DNA of 64,000 nt from NCBI RefSeq assembly GCF_030867095.1, contig NC_081824.1, forward strand, positions 50,316,882 through 50,380,881. The letters run 5' to 3'. Within the stretch, counting starts at the first letter, position 1, and every line of letters starts with the position of its first letter. Made by a program: the position numbers and the translations under genes. This stretch comes from Alligator mississippiensis (Eukaryota; Chordata; Crocodylia; Alligatoridae). Shown here piece after piece: positions 23,094-34,762 of the stretch. Under the pieces are notes generated by a model, which was given only the letters and a program-made list of their open reading frames with translations, was not told where the DNA came from and ran no database searches.

Positions 23094-24726
23094 CTATACA
23101 TTCCAAATTAGGAAATCAGAACAACCCAAACACTTTTGAACTATAAACTCGAATAGAAATATATTGACTTATTTATCTCCTTGAGAAATGTTATATCAGT
23201 GATTCTCAACTCCTTTTAGGCTGAAGGTATCCCTGAGAAAATGCTCTCTCTCAGTTTCAAGCCACCTTTTTTTTTTGATTACCAAACAATAATATGTTGC
23301 AAAGTACTCAGTGAGACCACAACAGGGCAGAATGTTTTTTTACACTATTGATTGCTACTTGAAATCTCCAGCTTTATTCCGTGAATCATGTTTGCACACC
23401 TAACAATGCCAACATTGTATGGCACTCCATGGTACCCTTGGAAGGCTCTCAAAGAATCCTGATTAAGAATCATTGTATTGGATGGAAAAACAAAGTCCTG
23501 TACAAATGGGAGGTAAAAAACAGCACAACATGCTGTCCACCAGCATGCTGGAACATCTCAATTTACACCCACAAAGGAATTCCCATTAACATAATTGTTA
23601 TGAAAAATTATTTTTCCTTTTTCAGCACTTAATGCTCAAAGCACTCTGGATACTTTGTTCAAGTATTTGTTTTTGACATTTCTATGAAGGAACATTTTGT
23701 TGTGTATATACAGGGTGGGCAAAATCCAACTATTTTTTCTGGAAATTGAAATTTTGCTTCTTTCAGTTTCAGTATTTCTTCATTTGACTTACTAGCACAA
23801 TTGGAGTAAGGCTGGGCCATTGCTGTAAAAATGTTTTCATCAACTTCTGAGGGTTTGGAAGAAATATACAATGTGTTAATTTTTTTGACCCATTTGTGTT
23901 TCATGGCACTTAATAAAACAGCTCACATTGTGCAACATACTGAAAAAACTGAGAGATGGACAAATATTTGTACTGCCCTTAATAGCAGTGGTCTCTGTGC
24001 CTCAATACTATACTGCTTCTACCACCAAACATCATGGTTTGGTCCACACTTCCTGCTCCACACTCATCAAATCTGGAAATCAGACAATGAGGCCATCCAG
24101 AAACCACTTCCCTCTGAGTTCAGGAGTAGCAGCACCAAACATATCATTGCCACATGTCTGGGTTTAGCAGATGTGAAGCAGGAGTAGGGCTGTTCTTGTC
24201 AGGATGCAGAAGAACACCATGGAAAGCACCATGGAAGCAGTATAGATGTACCCATTCAAGACATTGTTTTGGAAGATTGTAAAATTCTCTGCTCACAAAT
24301 GTTTGAGCATTGGAAGAACTAGCATGCCTAGTCCTGTACAGTATTTCCCAATAACATTTTCACAGTAACAATCTTTCAATTTTAAGAGCTTATAGATTGG
24401 TCTTTTGGTGCTGAGAAACTGAATAGGAGCCACAAACACACCAGCTATGGTTCATGAGACGACACTGTATCAAGAGAGAAATGCATTTTAGGACTGACTA
24501 GCCTTCTAAATACTTGGTTCAAAACAATTTAAGATTAGATGTAGAGCTGGATAGAAAAGGAGTTTTCCCATCCAAAGACAGTGATTTAAAAAAAATATAT
24601 ATATTCACTATTTACTTAAAATGAAACCAAGGCCTTTCAAACCTTTAGGATATTGGATTAGTAATCTTTACATCAGAAAGGATGCAAATATTCTCTTGGG
24701 CATAATTAGATCAGCCAAGACATTTG
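22791..24726. other. No gene seen; one long poly-T tract
   Basis: Intergenic sequence. A poly-T run of about 40 at 23050-23089 is the main feature. A phrase CAGGGTGGGCAAAATCC near 23711 resembles DNA-transposon ends but no partner was found. No coding potential. Confidence 0.5.
23050..23089. repeat. Poly-T homopolymer (about 40 bases)
   Basis: An uninterrupted T-run with no recognisable SINE or processed-gene body next to it. It could be the tail of an inverted retroinsertion too decayed to name, or simple slippage. Confidence 0.85.
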
Positions 24727-24930
24727 GGGTCCATGTACATTAGATGTTTACTGTGAAGCTGCCTCTGTCTACACACAGTCTCACAGCATCTACCTGTGAG
24801 TTTCAGCATGTACACTTGCAGTCCTATTAGGCTACAGCAAACTGATTAATTCTGCTGTAGTTTAGTACTTGTAAACACAAGTATTACCCTACAGTGATAT
24901 TATTTATTGCACAGCCACATGTGTATAGAC
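24727..24930. mobile_element. Palindromic non-autonomous element
   Basis: Same style as 1252-1619 and 55518-55775: GTCCATGTACATTAGATG at the left against GCCACATGTGTATAGACAC at the right as worn inverted ends, and an inner TAGTACTTGTAAACACAAGTATTA palindrome split around the centre. Non-coding. Confidence 0.45.
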
Positions 24931-26094
24931 ACTGATGGGGCTGGATGGGACATGAAAGTGCTTCAGTGTGAGGGCTGCCTGCCAGCTAGCTCCCCCTGCT
25001 CTCCCCCACCTGAGCCCTCTTTAGTGAGCCAGCAGGGAGCTGTGCTCCTCAGCCACATGTGCAAGCAGGCGTGCTCTGTGAGGTGCAGGCAGGGAGCAGA
25101 CTAGGGGGAGGACTTCCCCCCCGGGCAAGTTGGGACTGCCCTAAGGCTGATCCCTGGTGCAGTAGCTGCGGTCACCCCAGGAGCCGGGGCTCTCCCTCAT
25201 GGGAGGGAGACATAGGGAGAGGGGCAGCCTGCAGGCTCTTCTGGGGAAGCCCGGAGTGGCCCTGATTGGCTGACTTAGCCTGGAGCTACCTGATTGGCTG
25301 CTGGGCCAGTGCAGGAAATTCAAACTGTGGCCCTTAAAAGCTGTGGCTTTTGGTCAAGTCCCCGGCAATCAGGGCTTGAGGACAGAGTGACTGCACGTGT
25401 TCCTCCAGTGCACTTGTGCCTCCTGGACTTACCAGCAGCAGCAGCGGAGGCAGAGGCAGATCCTTCAGGTAAGTGGGGCGGAGGGCTGGCACAGCTGCAG
25501 AGGATCTGGACGGGGAGCCCCCCCAAAGCCCTCTTAAGTCAGCTGGCGGGGAGCCGTGCTCCCGAACTGCGCGCACAAACAGGCATTCACTCAAGGCAGG
25601 CACACAGAAGTAGACAAGAAGGAGCATCCAGCAGGAGTGTGATGAGGACTCATAGCTCTGCAGCTAAGGTAAGGACATGGAGTGCTGCTGCTAGTGCTGA
25701 TGGCACCACCCACCCATGGCTCATCGGAGGTCTCCACCCAGATGTAGCCCTGCCCCCCTGTCTGTAGGGGCGGCCTGGCGGGGACCCTGCCCTCAGGGGT
25801 GGGAGGGGAGAGTAGAAGCCCCCTCACCTGTCCCTCTTGTGTGCACCTTTCGGTCTTGGAGGAGCAGGTGAGGGAAATCCAGGAGGCAGTGAGCAGGCTG
25901 AAGGGGATCAGGGAGGATGAGACTGCGATTGATGGGTATTTCCATTCCTTATAGCTCCAGATGTCTACGGGTGAAACCCCACGAGAGGAATCTGCAGTGG
26001 AGGAGTGGAAGACTGTCACCTCTAGACCCAGGCAGCAGGAGCTGGTGTCTGCTTCCCCATTGCATCTTGGGAACAGGTATGGGCCCTGGCCACC

Positions 26095-26692
26095 TTGGTA
26101 GAGGAGGATGCAGAGGAGGTGGTCCCTGCAACCCCCACTAAGAAGGCTGGGGGACCATTGCCCAGGAAAAAGAAGAAACACTGGGTTATTGTGGTAGGCG
26201 ACTCAATCCTGAGAGTCATGGAGAGGCCGATCTGCCAACTAGAACCTATGGTGAGAGAGGTCTCCTTAATGCCTGGAGCTAAGTTCAGCGACATCACTGA
26301 AAAGATTCCTGATCTCATCAAACCCTCCGACTACTACCCCATGGTCCTTGTCCATGTGGGCACAGATGATGTGGCTGAGAGTAGCTCAGACCGCATCATG
26401 AAGGACTTCTATGAGCTGGGGGTCAGGCTCAGGAAGTCTGGAGCACAGGTGGTATTCTTCTCCATCCTTCCAGTTGGCAGCAGCCAGAGGTGCCAGGATG
26501 CCTGCATCAGGGCAGTCAGTCAGCAGCTCCAGAGATGGTGTCTTCAGGAGGGCTTCGGATTCTACAACCACAAATCAGCACTTCCAGGGAGAAGGCTTCC
26601 TGGGAAGGGATGATCTTCATCTGTCTCCTAGAAGTAAGCATCTGTTCTCCAGATGCTTGGCAGGTTGGCTGATCTCCTCTGAAGAGCTTTAA
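26095..26692 (+). pseudogene. CR1 ORF1 esterase domain, frameshifted
   Basis: The first frame carries a lysine-rich lead-in and VVGDSILRVMERP (the catalytic serine present), then HVGTDD where intact copies have HVGTND (the oxyanion-hole Asn replaced by Asp), then FSILPVGS. It closes early at about 26613. The last block, DDLHLSPRSK (DGLHLS with Gly to Asp), lies in the next frame, ending at 26692, so one frameshift separates the blocks near 26570. The following TTTAAACTAGG is the conserved end of ORF1 in this family. Confidence 0.8.
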
Positions 26693-26838
26693 ACTAGGTT
26701 CAACAGGGGATGGAGAATCGGTGGTCAACGAGAAGGCAGGGTTGGTAAGCCACAAACAAACAAGGCCCTGAAACAAACCAGGTAAGCACTAAGGGGCACA
26801 CTAACCATGAAGGCAAAGAGGCACCAAGAGCACCCATT

Positions 26839-28056
26839 GTGGGGCTAAATTGTCTTTACACAAATGCCAGGAGTATGGGGAATAAGCAGGAGGAGCTTAC
26901 AATCTTGCTTGCTAGCACACAGTATAACCTAGTCTGCTTAACCGAAACATGGTGGGATTCTACGCTTGACTGGGCAGTAGGCATTGAGGGGTACAGGTTG
27001 TATAGGCGAGACAGAGTGGGGAAAATTGGTGGTGGTGTAGCTCTCTATGTTAGGGAGCAGTATACATCTTCCATTATCAAGGCAGGGGTGGAGGAGGGGA
27101 ATACCGAGGCATTGTGGGTCAGGTTCCAGGGGGGCAGAGGAAAACAACTGGGTAGTGGGGGTCTACTACAGACCTCTTTGTCAGCACGATGAGCTAGGCA
27201 GTGGTCATGGGGGATTTAAATTACCCAGACATCTGCTAGGAGGAGCAGATGGCCAAAACAAACCACTCACGTAGGTTCTTGTACTACGTGCAGGACCTCC
27301 ACCTAATCCATGTGGTGTCCAGTCCCACCAGGGGTAGTGCCTTGCTAGACCTGGTCTTAGCAACAAGGGATGATCTCATGGGGAACCTGCAAGTATACAG
27401 ATACCTGGGAGACAGTGACCATCACTTGGTAGAGTTCACAATCCAGCGAAGGGTGGGAAAAATATCCAGTGACTCTGAAGTGTTAGACTTCAGAGGGCCA
27501 ACTTTAGTAAATTTAGAAGGCTAGTCAGTGAGGTGGCAGAACTCAAGAGCATCGAGCACATAGGGGTCCAGGAGGGTTGGAGGTTTCTCAAGGGAGAAAC
27601 CTTGGGGCACAAAGGGAGTCTATCCCATTATGCAGGAAAGGGGGCAAGGGGATAAAAAATCCCCCTTGGCTGAACAGGGAACTCCAGGAAAGACTGGGGG
27701 CAAAGAAAGAGATTTATAGGCAGTGGAAGCAAGGATCAGCCACCAAGGAGGAATACACCTCCCTGGCACGCTATTGCAGTTAATCAGTTAGGCAGGCCAA
27801 GGCAGGACTGGAGCTAAGGCTGGCTACAACAATTAAGGACTATAAAAAGTCCTTCTACAGATGCATAGCGAGCAAAAGGAAGGCACAGAGTAACATAGGG
27901 CCCCTGCAGGACAAACCAGTTGGTGGTTGACACAAGGAAAAAGGCAGAGCTTTTCAATGAGTTCTTTGCTTCAGTATTCCTAAGTACTGACCAAGACAAT
28001 TCCCCCACCTTGAACATAGACAGATGTCCAAAAGGCACCAGATCGCCAAAGGTGCA
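26839..28056 (+). pseudogene. CR1 ORF2 endonuclease part, broken
   Basis: The frame starting near 26839 gives CLYTNARSMGNKQEE, LTETWWDSTLDW, GGGVALYVREQYTSS and LWVRFQGG. It then breaks near 27140; later frames give TRGSALLDLVLATRDD, YLGDSDHHLVEF (the SDH catalytic motif kept) and a linker with PPWLNRELQERL. At least three frameshifts and a stop occur. Here the Gly-Gly-Gly codons are GGT GGT GGT rather than a G-run, unlike the two young copies. Confidence 0.8.
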
Positions 28057-28755
28057 CTCTTGCTCTTATAATAAATACTTTTGTTATCTTTTATAACATA
28101 CTTATTGTCAGTGATATCTGTGATTTCAGAGCATTTGATTATTTGGCCTCTTCCAAGGAAGGTGTGGGGGATAGCTATTATTTCTGAGCACACGACTGGG
28201 TAAGAGTGTGATTCTTCTAGCTGACAGAACCCGCCCTGCTAAGAGCTAGCAAAACCTAGGTGAGGTGGATAAGGCTAAGGTACCATTGGGCAGGGATGTG
28301 ACCTTTATAGCATCTCTATGTATTCTCAGTAATCAAGCAACATTCAGAAGAGAGGGGTTTGGGACTTACAGGTACCCTTGAAAGCGTGAGAACACCCCAG
28401 GAGTTTGTCTCAAAAGCCACATATGACTATATCCAGTGTTAGGGCATGTCCCAAAGTTTGATCTAACATGGTGATATTTCCAAAAATGACAAAAACCACC
28501 ACCAGCAGAACATAATCAACCAGGTCAGTTAGAAGTATGGATCCATGGGGTTCAGTTTATACCAAAAATATTTATTCAAAAACATTTTACACTCACTAAA
28601 GAAGAAAAAATAAGAGACAAAATTTGTAAAAAGTAGTTGGCACAGCATCCAAACATTTCATTCACCAAACCTCATGCAATAGCTCTTACTCACTAACACT
28701 CTTAAAGCTCTAGAGGATCAGTCTTCCTCCAAAAGGCTTTATGAGCCCACTAAAG
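28057..28755. other. Unassigned sequence beyond the truncated CR1
   Basis: AT-rich, with two AATAAA-like motifs near 28067 and TATTTATT near 28570. It is probably another repeat that joined or replaced the CR1 3' part. No coding domain and no LTR ends could be fixed. Confidence 0.4.
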
Positions 28756-29518
28756 CAGCAGTTCCCAAACTATGGGTCATGACCCCAGATGGGGTCGCAA
28801 CATCAGCGGCTCGGGTCATGAGATGCAATGCAGCTGGACCAAAGGGCAGGACCCAGAACAGGAGGGGGTGTCGCACCATCCTGGCCACCAAGGTGAGGTG
28901 TGGCAGTGGTGGTGGCACGGAGTTGTGGTCCCACTGCTGCCAGGCAGAGAGGGGGCACCTAAGCTTGGTGGCCATGGTAGCATGGCACTCGCTTCTGCAC
29001 CAGGTCCTGCCTGCTGGGCTGTGGAGCCCCCGGGGGGGAAGGGCAGCAAGGCAGGGAGCCCAAAGTCCACAACAGGCATCCCATATCCTCCCCTCCACTC
29101 ATAGGCTCTGCTCTGGCCATGCTGCCCACAGGGAAGAGGGCAGGGGGGCTGGGAGCCAGGCTTCACACTCCACTCTAGCTGCAGCAGCTGCCACCTCTCA
29201 TGGGCACCAGTTGGGGCTTGGGCGCTTCTGGGGAGGCAGGGGGCTGCAGGCCCTGGCTCTGGAGCACCTGGAGGTAGTGGGGGGCTGCAGGTTGGGAAGG
29301 AGAGGCACTGGCAGGACCAGGGGGCTGTGAGTTGGGAGTGAGCAGCGCTGGCAGGTTCAAGGTATTGCAGGTTGGGAGCGCTGGCAGGGCCAGGGAGCTG
29401 TGAGTTGGGAGTGATGGCCACCTGGGAGGTAGGGGGATGTGAGTTGAGAGTGAGAGGCCATGCTGAGGAAATGCAGTCATAAATGGGGTCATGCTGAGGA
29501 AAAGTTTAGGAAGTACTG
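28756..29518. mobile_element. Non-autonomous hAT element with target-site duplication
   Basis: The left end is CAGCAGTTCCCAAACT and the reverse complement of the right end is CAGTACTTCCTAAACT, the CAGTGGTTCCCAAACT style typical of vertebrate hAT elements. Eight bases repeat at the borders: CACTAAAG (28748-28755) and CATTAAAG (29519-29526), one mismatch. The ends are followed by GGGTCATGACCCC-like inverted motifs. The interior is GC-rich with a degenerate tandem array at about 29230-29450 (GGGGGCTGCAGGTTGGGA units). No transposase. Confidence 0.8.
29230..29450. repeat. Degenerate minisatellite within the hAT element
   Basis: Units of roughly 35-50 bases share GAGTTGGGAGTGA and CTGGCAGG(A/G)CCAGGG. 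They are imperfect and few, so slippage inside the element interior is the simplest account. Confidence 0.6.
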
Positions 29519-30059
29519 CATTAAAGGGACTATCAGTTGTCCTGTAACTTGAAAAGACACTTATACTTGGCTGTTATGTAATGCTGGATGCCAATACAGG
29601 AAAACACATAACAGTGGGGACAGGCTTTTATTCACAGTTGCACCTCAAATCAGGGGTGGGCAAAATATGGCCTGTGGGCTGAATCCAGCCCACCAACTAT
29701 TGGATCTGGCCCAGGGCAGGCTGCATCACACTCCCACCTGTGCTTTCCCAATGGCCCCGGCCAGTGCACACAGCTTCCTGGTATGGCTGCTCCCAGCATG
29801 GCTGTAGCTACCTGGGTACTGCTCGGCTCCCCCTGCATCCAGTGCCTCCTTCCTGCCCCCACTGTGCTATTCCAGGCAGCAGGTAGCACAGGGAAGCGAC
29901 GGCAGCAGCAGCTGTGGGGATGCATGCTGGGTACCACAAAGCCAACCAGGTGGGGGAGACACTGGCCAGATAGTTCCTGCTTCAGCACACAGGGCTCCAG
30001 CTCTCAGCTACCTTTCAATCACTTGGTCATGTGATGAGCATCCACCTGTGGGTGGCCAA

Positions 30060-31430
30060 GTGGCTGGAAGGTGGCCAAAAACTGGAGCCCCACATGCTAG
30101 GGCAGGAGCTGCCTGGCTGCAGCTTGGCCCAGTTACCTGTCAGCTGTGTTCTTGGGGAACCCTGGCACAGTACACAGCCTGTCTGACTCACAAAGGACTC
30201 ACCTCCATCCCCCCTGAACAAGAACTGATTAGAGGAAGGACTTACAAAAGATAATGAAGATGCCCTGGCAGACGCACCTAAATCCCTCCAGACAAGGTTG
30301 ATAGGAGTAAGGCAACTCCCTGGTCTCATTTACATGGGAGATGGAAACTGTATGACAACTCATTTACATACGACATGCACCTTCATTAGCATTCAGGATG
30401 GAGAACAGAGATTCCAAGGCAAGGACCTCACTGAATTCTGGGACCAGAGAAGCAAGGGAGCACTGCATGATGGAGGGATCTCTGCTTCAAAGGTTAATCA
30501 ACCCAAATCTAGCTCAGCATTTATCAGACCAATTCTAGTTATGACTCCTTTATTGGTACCCAAAACACCGAATCTGCCTGTCTGTAGTGTGAGCTCCCTC
30601 AGAGTAATGCCACCCATACCCGCCAGGAGTGATCAGTTCCTATTATCCAGCATAAGCCATTGTTTACCCATAAACGAACCTAGTGTTCTCCAGTGAGCCA
30701 GTGCAAGTTCTCTACAAAACCCTACCCGAGTTCAAGTTTCTGTCCTGGTGCTTGGATCCAGAAGCTGCACCAGCTCCACTCCTTTACCGCCTGGAATCCC
30801 TCCACTGATCATGCTGAGGGCTCTGCCTGTCTGTAAGCTCCAACAAACACCTGGGAACCTTGACTGGTTCAAGCTTTGCTGAGTGGTGAGACCCCAGTTC
30901 TCTCTCTTCCTCTCTCTTTTTCTTTCTGACTCCAGGAACCTGACTTTAATTCTCTTACTCCAGGCACAGCTTTCTAAACCTGATTTTTGATAATCAAACT
31001 TGAGCTAGACTTCTCCAAATATCTGATTGAAACTATGTAATATTGGAATGATTTTATTTGTTTCTCTTGCATGGCTATTACTACTGGTATCCTCATAAGT
31101 TCATATACCTGGCAATAAATATCTTTTATGGTAAGCAGGCTGCTATACTCTCTCTGAACCTCATTTACTTTTCCTTCCCCTTGACCTCCCCATTTGCTCT
31201 GCAGCAATGCTTCTTTTACCAAAGCCAAAGATCCCTGTAATGCCCAAAACTACGGTGAGGTCTGCTTATCAAGGGAATTACTACTAGGACCACTGTGACG
31301 AGATTGGGACGTGGTGAGTTTTGAGGCACATGAGGATATCAGCTGAAGGTGCTGATCAGACATACTCTGTTAGCATGTGTGGGTGTGTGTATCTAACTGC
31401 ATTTATTACTGTCCTACTGAAATAAGGGAT
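30060..31430. other. Unassigned block inside the hAT element
   Basis: About 1.3 kb without a recognisable domain. An AATAAA at about 31113 and pyrimidine tracts near 30895-30930 would fit an LTR, but no TG...CA boundaries with flanking duplication were fixed. It is likely a separate insertion because the sequence on both sides belongs to the same foldback element. Confidence 0.35.
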
Positions 31431-31775
31431 GCCTGGTGCATGTTCCCACAGCCACTGCTGCTGCCTACCACCACTGCTTCCCAGTACTACTTGCTACCCA
31501 GAATGGCACAGCAGGGAAGGAGGACGAGGAGGAGGAGGAGCCACTGGAGGTGGAGGGAGCCAAGCAGTACCTGGGTGGATGCAGCCACACTGGGAGCAGC
31601 CCTGCTGGGAATCTGTGTATACTGGTTGGGGCCAGGTTTGGGTATGGGCTGCCCCAGGTGAGTGGGTAGAGCTTGGCTTCATGCAGAATGCCACAGGGTT
31701 AGCCGGGGGCTAGATGGGAGACGGGAGATCACACCTGTACCACACCACGTGGGTGAGCTCTGCTGCATGTGCCAT
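31430..31775 (-). repeat. Inverted arm of the 29.65-kb hAT element
   Basis: The reverse complement of 31500-31640 matches 29760-29940: both carry GGCTGCTCCCAG, CC(T/C)GGGTACTGCT(C/T)GGCTCCC and a run ending GGGAAGC. The block ends at the tip of the antisense CR1 (31778). Confidence 0.6.
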
Positions 31776-31864
31776 CATAGATTTCATAGACATTAGGGCT
31801 GGAAGGGACCTCGGAAGATCATCGAGTCCAGCCCCCCGCCCAAAGGGCAGGACGTCAGCTGGGG

Positions 31865-34700
31865 TCATAGGATCCCAGCAAGATAAGCATCCAGTTTCAT
31901 CTTGAAGGTGTTCAATGAAGGCGCTTGAACAACCTCCGGCGGCAGGCTGTTCCAGACCTTGGGGGCTCGGACAGTAAAGAAATTCTTTCTTATGTCCAGC
32001 CTGAAACGATATTGTAGTAGTTTGTGACCATTCGTCCTTGTCATCCCTTGGGGAGCTCTGGTGAACAAACGTTCCCCTAGATACTGGTGGTCACCCCTGA
32101 TAAACTTGTAGGTAGCCATCAGATCACCCCTGAGCCTGCGCTTTTCCAGGCTAAAGAGCCCCAGGGCTCTCAGCCTGTCATCGTAGGGTCTTCTTCCCTG
32201 ACCCCTGATCATGCGCGTGGCTCTTCTCTGGACTCTCTCAAGCTTCTCCGCATCCTTTTTGAATTGTGGAGCCCAAAACTGGACACAGTACTCCAGCTGC
32301 GGCCTCACTAAGGCCGAGTACAGGGGGAGAATGACGTCCCGGGATTTGCTTGAGAAGCATCTATGGATGCAAGCCAGCGTTTTGGTCGCTTTACTAGCCG
32401 CAGCATCGCATTGCAGGCTCATGTTCATCTTGTGGTCAATGATGACCCCCAAGTCTCTTTCTTCCATACTGCTAACCAACATAGCACTGCCGAGCCTATA
32501 AGGATGCTGCGGGTTTTTCTTCCCAAGGTGGAGAACCTTGCATTTATCGGCGTTGAACACCATCAGATTCTCATCCGCCCACTTGCTGAGCCTGTCCAGG
32601 TCAGCCTGGATCACCCGCCTGTCTTCTGGCGTGGATGCTTTGCCCCAAAGTTTGGTGTCATCGGTGAACTTGGCCAGTCCGCTTCTGACTCCAGTGTCCA
32701 CATCGTTAATGAAGATGTTGAACAGTATGGGTCCAAGGACAGAGCCCTGGGGGACCCCACTGGTCACAGGACACCACGATGAGTGACTTCCATCAATTAC
32801 TACCCTCTGGGTCCGACCCCGGAGCCAATTTTCCAGCCAGTGGATCGTGGGGGACCCAAGGCGACAATTGGCCAGTTTCTCCAAGAGGTGATCATGGGAA
32901 AGCAGATCGAAGGCTTTTTTGAAGTCAAGATATATGACATCAATCTCATCTCCCTTGTCCAGGTGATAGGTCACCTGGTCGTAGAAGGAAATGAGATTGG
33001 TCAAGCAAGACCTACCCGCAACAAACCCGTGCTGGCTATCCCTTAAGATGTTGGTGTCGGCCAGTCCATTAAGGATGGCCTCCTTAATAAACTTTTCTAA
33101 GATCTTCCCCAGGATAGAAGTCAGGCTGATGGGCCTATAGTTAGCCGGATCCACTTTCCTCCCTTTCTTGAAGATAGGCACCACGTTGGCCTTCTTCCAG
33201 TCTTCAGGCACTACACCAGAGCACCAAGAGTTTTCAAAGATTCGCGCTAGAGGCTGGGCTATGATGCTTGCCAGCTCCTTGAGTACCCTGGGGTGAAGAT
33301 TGTCAGGGCCGGCTGACTTGAAGGTATCCAGCTTCTCAAGATGTTCCTTCACAAAGTCAGCATTAATGGAGGGCAGGGGATCGCCCTCACCCGGACTTCC
33401 CGGCCCTGTAGCAGGCACGGGCGTCCCATGGGGCTGATGAAAGACCGATGCAAAGTACCTATTTAATAGGTTGGCTTTTTCCTGGGCGTCAGTTGTCAGT
33501 TGCCCCATCTGGTTCAGCAGGGGTCCAACGTTGCCCCTGCTTTTCCTCTGGCTCCCCACATATCTGAAAAAGGACTTTTTATTGTCCTTGATGCTCAAAG
33601 CTAGCTGGAGTTCAGTTGCAGCCTTGGCTTTCCTGGTCTGCTCCCTACAGGACCAGACCAGTGCAGAATAATCCTCCTTGGAGGTGACTCCCATCCTCCA
33701 TCCTTTGTAGGCCTTTCTTTTTAGCCTCAGGAGGTCTGCTAGGTCCCTGGAGAGCCAGGGGGGCTGCTGTGCCCTCTTGCTGCCTTTCCTCCGAGATGGA
33801 ATAGACTTAGTTTGTGCATTGAGGATCGCTCCCTTGAGGAGCAACCACTCTTCTTGAACTCCCCTCTCCCTGCAGTCACAGTCCCTTAGGGCCTCACTGA
33901 CAAGCCTCCTGAGCTCGGCTTTCCTAAAGTCAAGGACTTGCGTGTTGCTGACCGACTTGCCAGCTTTTCGGCGGATGGTGAAGGTGATCAGCTCGTGGTC
34001 GCTGTCACCCAGCTTCCCATCGATCACTAGGTCGCCGACTAGGTCCTCCCCAGTAACCAGCACCAGGTCGAGCAGCGCTTTGCCTCTCGTTGACCCATAG
34101 ACTTCTTGAGTCAGGTAGAGGTCATCCACGCACGAGAGGAAGCTCTGCGACAGCTCAGATTTTGCTGAGCGATCCTCCCACGAGATGTCTGGGTAATTGA
34201 AGTCACCCATGACAACCATGGTCCTGGAGCAAGCTGCCTCAGCCAGTTCCTGAGCAAACTCCTGGTCTAGCTCAGGACTTTGGGTGGGAGGTCTGTAATA
34301 GACTCTCACCATTGTGTCCCCTGTGCCGTGTTCCCCATGGATTTTAACCCAGAGGGTCTCCAGCCGTCCACCCTGGTCGCCAATATCGGCTTGCAGGGAC
34401 GCGTAGCTTTCCTTAACATAGAGATCTACACCCCCCCCCCCTTTTCTCTACACGATCCCTCCTGTACAGGGTATAGCCATCTATCCCCGTGGTCCAGTCA
34501 TGGGTGGAGTCCCACCAGGTCTCCGTGATCCCTATGACATCGTAATTGTTTGCACTGAGCAGGAGGATGAGCTCCTCATGCTTATTCCCCAAGCTCCTGG
34601 CATTTGTGTACAGGCAGGCAAGCGCCCCCTGGGGGGCTCCTTCCTTGCCCACAGATTTTACCAGGGCTGGGGCGGGCTCCCTTGAGTGCCATGATCCGCT
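31865..34700 (-). pseudogene. CR1 ORF2 (endonuclease-reverse transcriptase), one frameshift
   Basis: About 815 codons (34312-31865) are open without interruption; the first 100 or so codons lie in the previous frame. Endonuclease motifs are NARSLGNKHEE, ITETWWDSTHDW, GDFNYPDISW and GDSDHELITF. RT motifs are SAGPDNLHP, YRPISLTS, HGFVAGRSC, YLDFKKAFD, SGVPQGSVLGP and FTDDTKLWG, where related copies have FADD; the change (GCC to ACC after a C) is what CpG decay would give and may weaken catalysis. The frame break is a G-run of eleven (C-run on the plus strand, 34431-34441), where ten would join LYRRDRVEKRGGG to VDLYVKES. The stop is at 31865. Confidence 0.9.
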
Positions 34701-34762
34701 GGCTTTGCAAGATTTGCTCAGCGGGCCAACAGTGGCGGTCGTGCCCCCGTCCCCCAGTGGGC

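Larger units (their letters stand above)
24940..28056 (+). mobile_element. Sense CR1 LINE with 5' leader, 3' half missing
   Basis: It has a GC-rich leader (about 24940-26000), the ORF1 esterase domain (26095-26692 with a frameshift), the inter-ORF region, and the ORF2 endonuclease plus start of the RT linker up to 28056, where CR1 similarity stops abruptly. The leader contains a diverged direct repeat: CCCTCTTTAGTGAGCCAGC at about 25015 recurs as CCCTCTTAAGTCAGCTGGC at about 25531. Frames are broken in several places, so the copy is of middle age. As with 12806-14390, a CR1 that keeps its 5' side but lacks its 3' end needs a later deletion or insertion. Confidence 0.8.

Noticed and set aside
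23709-23930. Possible mariner-like element starting CAGGGTGGGCAAAATCC
   Set aside because: No matching inverted end or TA duplication was found.
25294-26181. Open frames in the CR1 leader
   Set aside because: They overlap the 5' UTR of a CR1 and have no resemblance to ORF1 until about 26095.
28739-29492. Ala/Pro/Gly-rich frames up to 201 codons
   Set aside because: Low-complexity translation of the GC-rich hAT interior and its minisatellite.
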